DNA of 64,000 nt from Sisyra terminalis (Eukaryota > Arthropoda > Insecta > Neuroptera > Sisyridae). The notes beneath the pieces were generated by a model that saw only the letters and a program-made list of their open reading frames with translations, did no database searches and was not told where the DNA came from. The DNA lies in assembly GCA_958496175.1 (NCBI GenBank), contig OY292276.1:31702449-31766448 (forward strand), in the 5' to 3' direction. Positions 59,930 to 64,000 of the stretch are shown here, one piece after another. The position numbers were made by a program, and so were the translations under genes. Positions within the stretch are counted from its first letter, which is position 1, and each line of letters begins with the position of its first letter.

Positions 59930-60420
59930 CGATATCAATGAAAATGCCTGTTTGTCTGTCGGTTTGTATGTGTGTCTGTCTATTTCGAAATGGCAACTCG
60001 AGTTGCTAACGTGAAATACGATTACATTAACGCCCGACTGGGAAATGGTCCCACAATACACACACATAATAGGGTTCGGGGGTGGAAGTTAAAAGAGTTT
60101 CGAATACCGTGGCCGAAGAACGAAATGTAGCGGGGTGCAGATGCTTATAACCGAGTTGAAATCGTATTTTTTCTTTCTCCCTTCGATTACCTTCAACTTC
60201 CAGTCCTCGACTGAAGCATGGAAATGGGGTTTCTTCTTACCTGGTTACGTTATTTACGGTTTACCATTTCATTTGTTCCTTCAACCACATTCCTTTTGTA
60301 CTATGAAGTGGGGTGGTTTCGGGGAAATGAAGGGACCAAAGAAAAACGAGGACGGAAATTCGCCAAGACTAGAACCAGGGTTTCTCAATCAGAATAATCG
60401 TGATGGGGGTTAGGTTTCAT
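59930..60420. other. Complex island, no gene confirmed
   Basis: GC-richer, with a 92-codon plus-strand frame (60135-60413) lacking any motif. Possibly conserved non-coding DNA. Confidence 0.25.
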
Positions 60421-60739
60421 TTACCCACGATAATGTGTGAAACAATGTGGTTAAGTAACATATTATGCACTGAAGAAAAGAGTTTGGGGTGTAGATTTAG
60501 TTAACGGGAAGTGGAAATGGGGATTGGTGATGACTCATATGTTCACTTCCCGATCCAATTACTTAAATGAATGTTTCATTTGTAATTTTGAACGAATTTA
60601 GTTAGTTGAGTTTAGAATGGGTTGATGTGGAAATTGTTTTTTAAAAGTTATGTTTACCAATTTAAAAGTGATCCGATTATTATCAATTCACAATAGGCTA
60701 GTGGGAAGAAATAATAAAAAGTTGTGTTCACCCCTGACG

Positions 60740-61360
60740 AAACCATAAAATAAATCTTTTGTTACGGGACGCAATGCACGTCGTAGCCGTACGTAACATC
60801 CTGTCTCAAACTCCTACTCTTCCTGTTTCTCCCTGTCCCATTCTCTTACATTTCCATCAATCCCATAAGATGGTCACGCATTGGATTTTATCAACTCTTT
60901 ATTGCGCTATTTTTCACATTGCATTCTAACATTTTATTACATAGCATTCGAGGCGACGGGGATTTTCTGGAACGACAGTGGGAATTGTTTGGAAATGGGT
61001 GGAGAAAAGATGGGGATAAAGGATATTTCTCCAATAATAAATGTTTCCGGGAACATTCGTAATGTGATTGTTTCGATTTTAAATCTAAAAGAATTCCTCA
61101 GATTTTATTAAACGCAAAACAGAGAGGGAAATGTGACATTTTTTTCTTATTTCGGAAAATCCGTTTTCGAGTTTGAAACATAATGAAGGTGAAAATTAAA
61201 AAGGAGAAATTATTTTTTTCAGGGTTTTTGTGAGGAATTTTTCCTTTCCTTTGTGCTAAGTCTTTGTTTATGCCACAAAAGGGTCTGGAGGATGACGGTG
61301 TTATTCGACCGTATACGAAGAAGAAGTATGACGGATAAAAATGCATTTGGTTCATTGCCT
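60740..61360. other. Complex island with possible small exon
   Basis: At 61248 a good 3' splice-like site (TTCCTTTCCTTTGTGCTAAG) is followed by a short plus-strand frame, MPQKGLEDDGVIRPYTKKKY then DG and a stop at about 61338. The same bases are open in another plus frame and on the minus strand. No homology recognised, so it is recorded as an island only. Confidence 0.25.
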
Positions 61361-62320
61361 TGCAGCAATGAATTATTTAACTTTTCTAGTCACTTTTTGC
61401 AGGTACCAATAAAAATTTTAGTAAATATTTGTATTTTTGAAATATTTGCATTGAAAATATTAGCGAAATTCATCGCGGAACCAAGAATTTCGCATGGTTT
61501 GTTCGTGTAAAAGTTTTGGAAACAATTTCACGGCTTTAAAAAGCGTCGATTTCTCTCTTTTTCGCACGTCTTCGTGAACATCATAAATCTATTCCCGTGG
61601 AAAAAGTTATCGTTTAACATTTTACTTAAACGTTCAATCGAGCATCGTTGCCTAGCGTTGCTTTACTCTATACACTTGGATGCTCCAAGGGAAAATTTTT
61701 CATGTTCAAGAAAATTTTCACGGCAAAATATCACAATTATAGTTTAGTGCAGCGATAACATAACGTTTTAAAAATAAAAACACATTTTTCAGGTTTTTTC
61801 CATTACGTCTTTCATATATTCGGGCGACAAAAATCCTTGACACGCCTAATAATAAGCAGGAAAAAATCAGCTTTATGTGTACGAAAAAAAATAAGGCGTT
61901 TCTCTTTAGTTGACTTTTCCTCATCCATTCTATAAAGAAAAACCGGATAATAAATTTTATTCTATTTACACAGATACAAGCAAACATCTATTTATAAGTA
62001 AAAACATGAAACGTTTGCTCAGAACTGTAAGACGAAGACGCAAAAAAGAAGAATTCTTGGGATGAATTCGGAGGCTGTGGTTGAGCTTTTAAGGATGAAA
62101 GAGCGAGCATTTTCATCATCTCAGCATTAAATGATTCAAATTTATATTCACGCTAAAAACAAAACGTGTCACATATTTTCTCGTCTTTCTGGACCAAAGA
62201 CAAAGAGTTTACGGCTATATATTGTAACGTCTTATGCAAAATAACAATTTTTTTGCAGGTGCTGTGTTGTTAAAAAAGTTATCCTTACAAAATAGGTTAA
62301 TATATTTTAAAAGCACAAAT
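61360..62320. other. No gene seen
   Basis: Mixed composition, with short frames on both strands and no motif. Confidence 0.4.
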
Positions 62321-62329
62321 TTTCAGAAT

Positions 62330-62900
62330 ATTTGACGGAACGCTTGGTTCGTACATTTAATAGCTTTTCTAGGCTACCAGTATTAAATGGGACGTGGAAT
62401 CAAGGACACTTTGTCAAAGTTAACATCGAGTGTACAATCTCGACTTGCTTCATTCCCCAACTGAATCCTCATCAGGCCCTCATTCTCACATATGTTTGTA
62501 ATATATTCCTTGCTTAAATAGTTGTCGTGCACTTGGAGACTTAGTGACTTGGCCAAGATGTTGAAGACGATGTCGTCGTTTATCTCCGCGAAACATCCTG
62601 TTAATTTAGTCATAAGCTACCCCTACTATGTGGCAATAAAATGGTCGGGCACGTACAATCTTGTGTGAATATTAAGGGAAGTGTATGATGAGAAAAACGA
62701 GACTGAGCCACCGTCTGGGCTACAGAAAGGGAAAATCGGGAAGAACTCGTGAAGTCGAGTCAAATGGGCGCGTTTTGGTTCGATTCGGGAACTAAAGCCA
62801 CCCCTATTGTCATATATGTACGTAATTAAGTGGTGAGTTATGACCGCCTATTAACATCTACTGGATTATAAAACTATGGACATTTTCCTTCCGCAGTCTC
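62330..62900. other. Complex region, likely old repeat on its left half
   Basis: On the minus strand at about 62475 the word CTGATGAGGATTCAG begins a CTGATGA-type motif; on the plus strand at 62561-62600 TTGAAGACGATGTCGTCG is followed by CGCGAAAC. Paired CTGA(A/T)GA and GAAAC words of this kind recur in insect repeats. The minus frame 62613-62383 is probably incidental. 62690-62900 has no recognised content. Confidence 0.3.
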
Positions 62901-63329
62901 AACCTCCGAGAGAAATTTCCTTTTTCGCGTGCCAGTTTTAACTAATTGCTCAACAACTTTCTTAATTAATGCATTGAAAGGAGTTACAAATATTATGAAT
63001 GTTATATTCCAGAGAAAATTGTTGAGAAATTCTAGTTTTTAATGATGGCTTATGTACCAAGTTTAAAGTATTGATTTCAATGATACAAAAGTACCTACAT
63101 ATTTTCAAATTAATTTTTTTTACAAATTATTTATTTTCAGTCATTTCATCGATCTGCAATATTCGTAGGTTTTTAGTGACTGATTCAAAGTACTTATTAC
63201 ACAAAAGTTATCAAAAATTGGTATAACACATAAAATATACAAAATATTTGCAAATTAGATTAAACTAGGCTATATGCACATATCATTTAAATGTTTTAAA
63301 TCGATAAATAATGTTATTAATAAGACAAG

Positions 63330-63760
63330 AAAAAAGATGAATGAGAAACTAGTATTTTGGCAGGAAAAAAATTTGTTTTTAATGAGCAAATGAGAGTTCG
63401 AAAACAATAAGTGTGCTTATGGGTCTTATGTGACGTCACAGTACGCATTAGTACGCGTACTGAAACCAAAATATAAACAGACCGTTGAACGGTTACCATA
63501 CAAATAGTAATAATTTAAACAATTTTAATCGTCATGGTAAACATTTTTATACCCTAAAAACTACTGTTGATTTTTTCGTTAGGATTAGAAGTTGTGTAGA
63601 TTTTAATAGGTTTGAATCATTAACATAATGTTTAAAGGATTTAAAAAATCTTTCTTTTTGTGGTAAACTATATTAGTCATATGAAAATTTCGTCTTGTGA
63701 CGTCATTTTAATGCCCGCCCAATAAGTGCTCGTTTTAGATATTTTGAGCTTAACGATTTT
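63330..63760 (-). mobile_element. TGACGTCA-family element, copy 3, internally deleted
   Basis: The reverse complement matches both edges of 27490-28720: GGGCATTAAAATGACGTCAC with the preceding TTCATTTATGAATGC on one side, and ACTGTGACGTCACATAAGA, CATAAGCAC, TTTTCGAACTCTCATTTGCT and CTGCCAAAATA on the other. The two TGACGTCA sites are about 270 bp apart here against about 1,050 bp at 27.5-28.6 kb. Confidence 0.6.
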
Positions 63761-64000
63761 TTAAGCATTCATAAATGAATATTTCATAAATTTAATCAAG
63801 TAAAGTTAAAAATTAACGGCTACAGTATGTGAAGATATTACTTAGATTAAAACATTTTTAAAGCACTTAAAATTATCTTAGATCATATGTATTAGGTCTA
63901 TTGTGACTCATGTAAATTACGATTTTTTAATTAAAAAAAAATGAATTTTTATATTGGTTGCTATTAAGGTTTAAAATACAACCCACTCATTTCACACAAC

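Noticed and set aside
1..64000. CRISPR array, bacterial operon or integrated virus.
   Set aside because: No regularly spaced short repeats, no ribosome-binding-site-led gene runs and no viral structural or replication genes were seen. The content is that of an insect intergenic and intronic region.

Overview
The window looks like nuclear DNA from an insect. It is strongly AT-rich, dominated by non-coding sequence and old transposon copies, and its one clear gene is a spliced member of the Dpr family of neuronal immunoglobulin proteins, which is known from insects. Nothing in it looks bacterial or viral. I cannot name the species.

The dpr-like gene lies on the minus strand. Four coding exons (25980-25739, 25675-25543, 19606-19307, 16726-16554) join in consistent phase into 282 residues: two Ig domains, the usual Dpr junction Asn-Gly-Glu-His-Pro, and a hydrophobic C-terminal tail fitting a GPI anchor. 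The signal-peptide exon or exons lie upstream (coordinate above 25980) and were not found; much of the window right of 26 kb may be dpr intron.

Downstream of dpr, also on the minus strand, are two weaker sets of predicted exons that I cannot assign to a family: a two-exon, 79-residue frame at 13.16-13.63 kb, and two possible terminal exons at 6.07-6.15 and 5.40-5.48 kb. They rest on splice sites and open frames only.

The rest is mainly mobile DNA: a young 5'-truncated Jockey-like LINE with a target-site duplication (56.35-57.73 kb); a decayed LINE 3' end (58.6-59.1 kb); a tRNA-derived SINE family (3.5, 30.5, 40.4, 54.8, 57.9 kb); short hAT-type elements with 8-bp target duplications (31.0, 41.7, 46.5 kb); small inverted-repeat elements (25.2, 48.8, 59.4 kb); a PIF/Harbinger relic (1.5 kb); and a family marked by TGACGTCA-type palindromes (22.0, 27.5, 63.3 kb), one relative of which (55.3 kb) carries a broken THAP-domain frame. 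Two dispersed repeat families (0.3/11.6/12.3/51.3 kb and 8.3/49.7 kb) and a long inverted repeat (32.4 and 34.9 kb) remain unclassified.

Between these lie islands of higher complexity and GC (for example 29.9, 32.9, 37.7, 38.8, 42.3, 43.2, 47.5, 52.6, 60 and 61.3 kb) with no convincing gene; they may be conserved regulatory DNA or unrecognised small exons.
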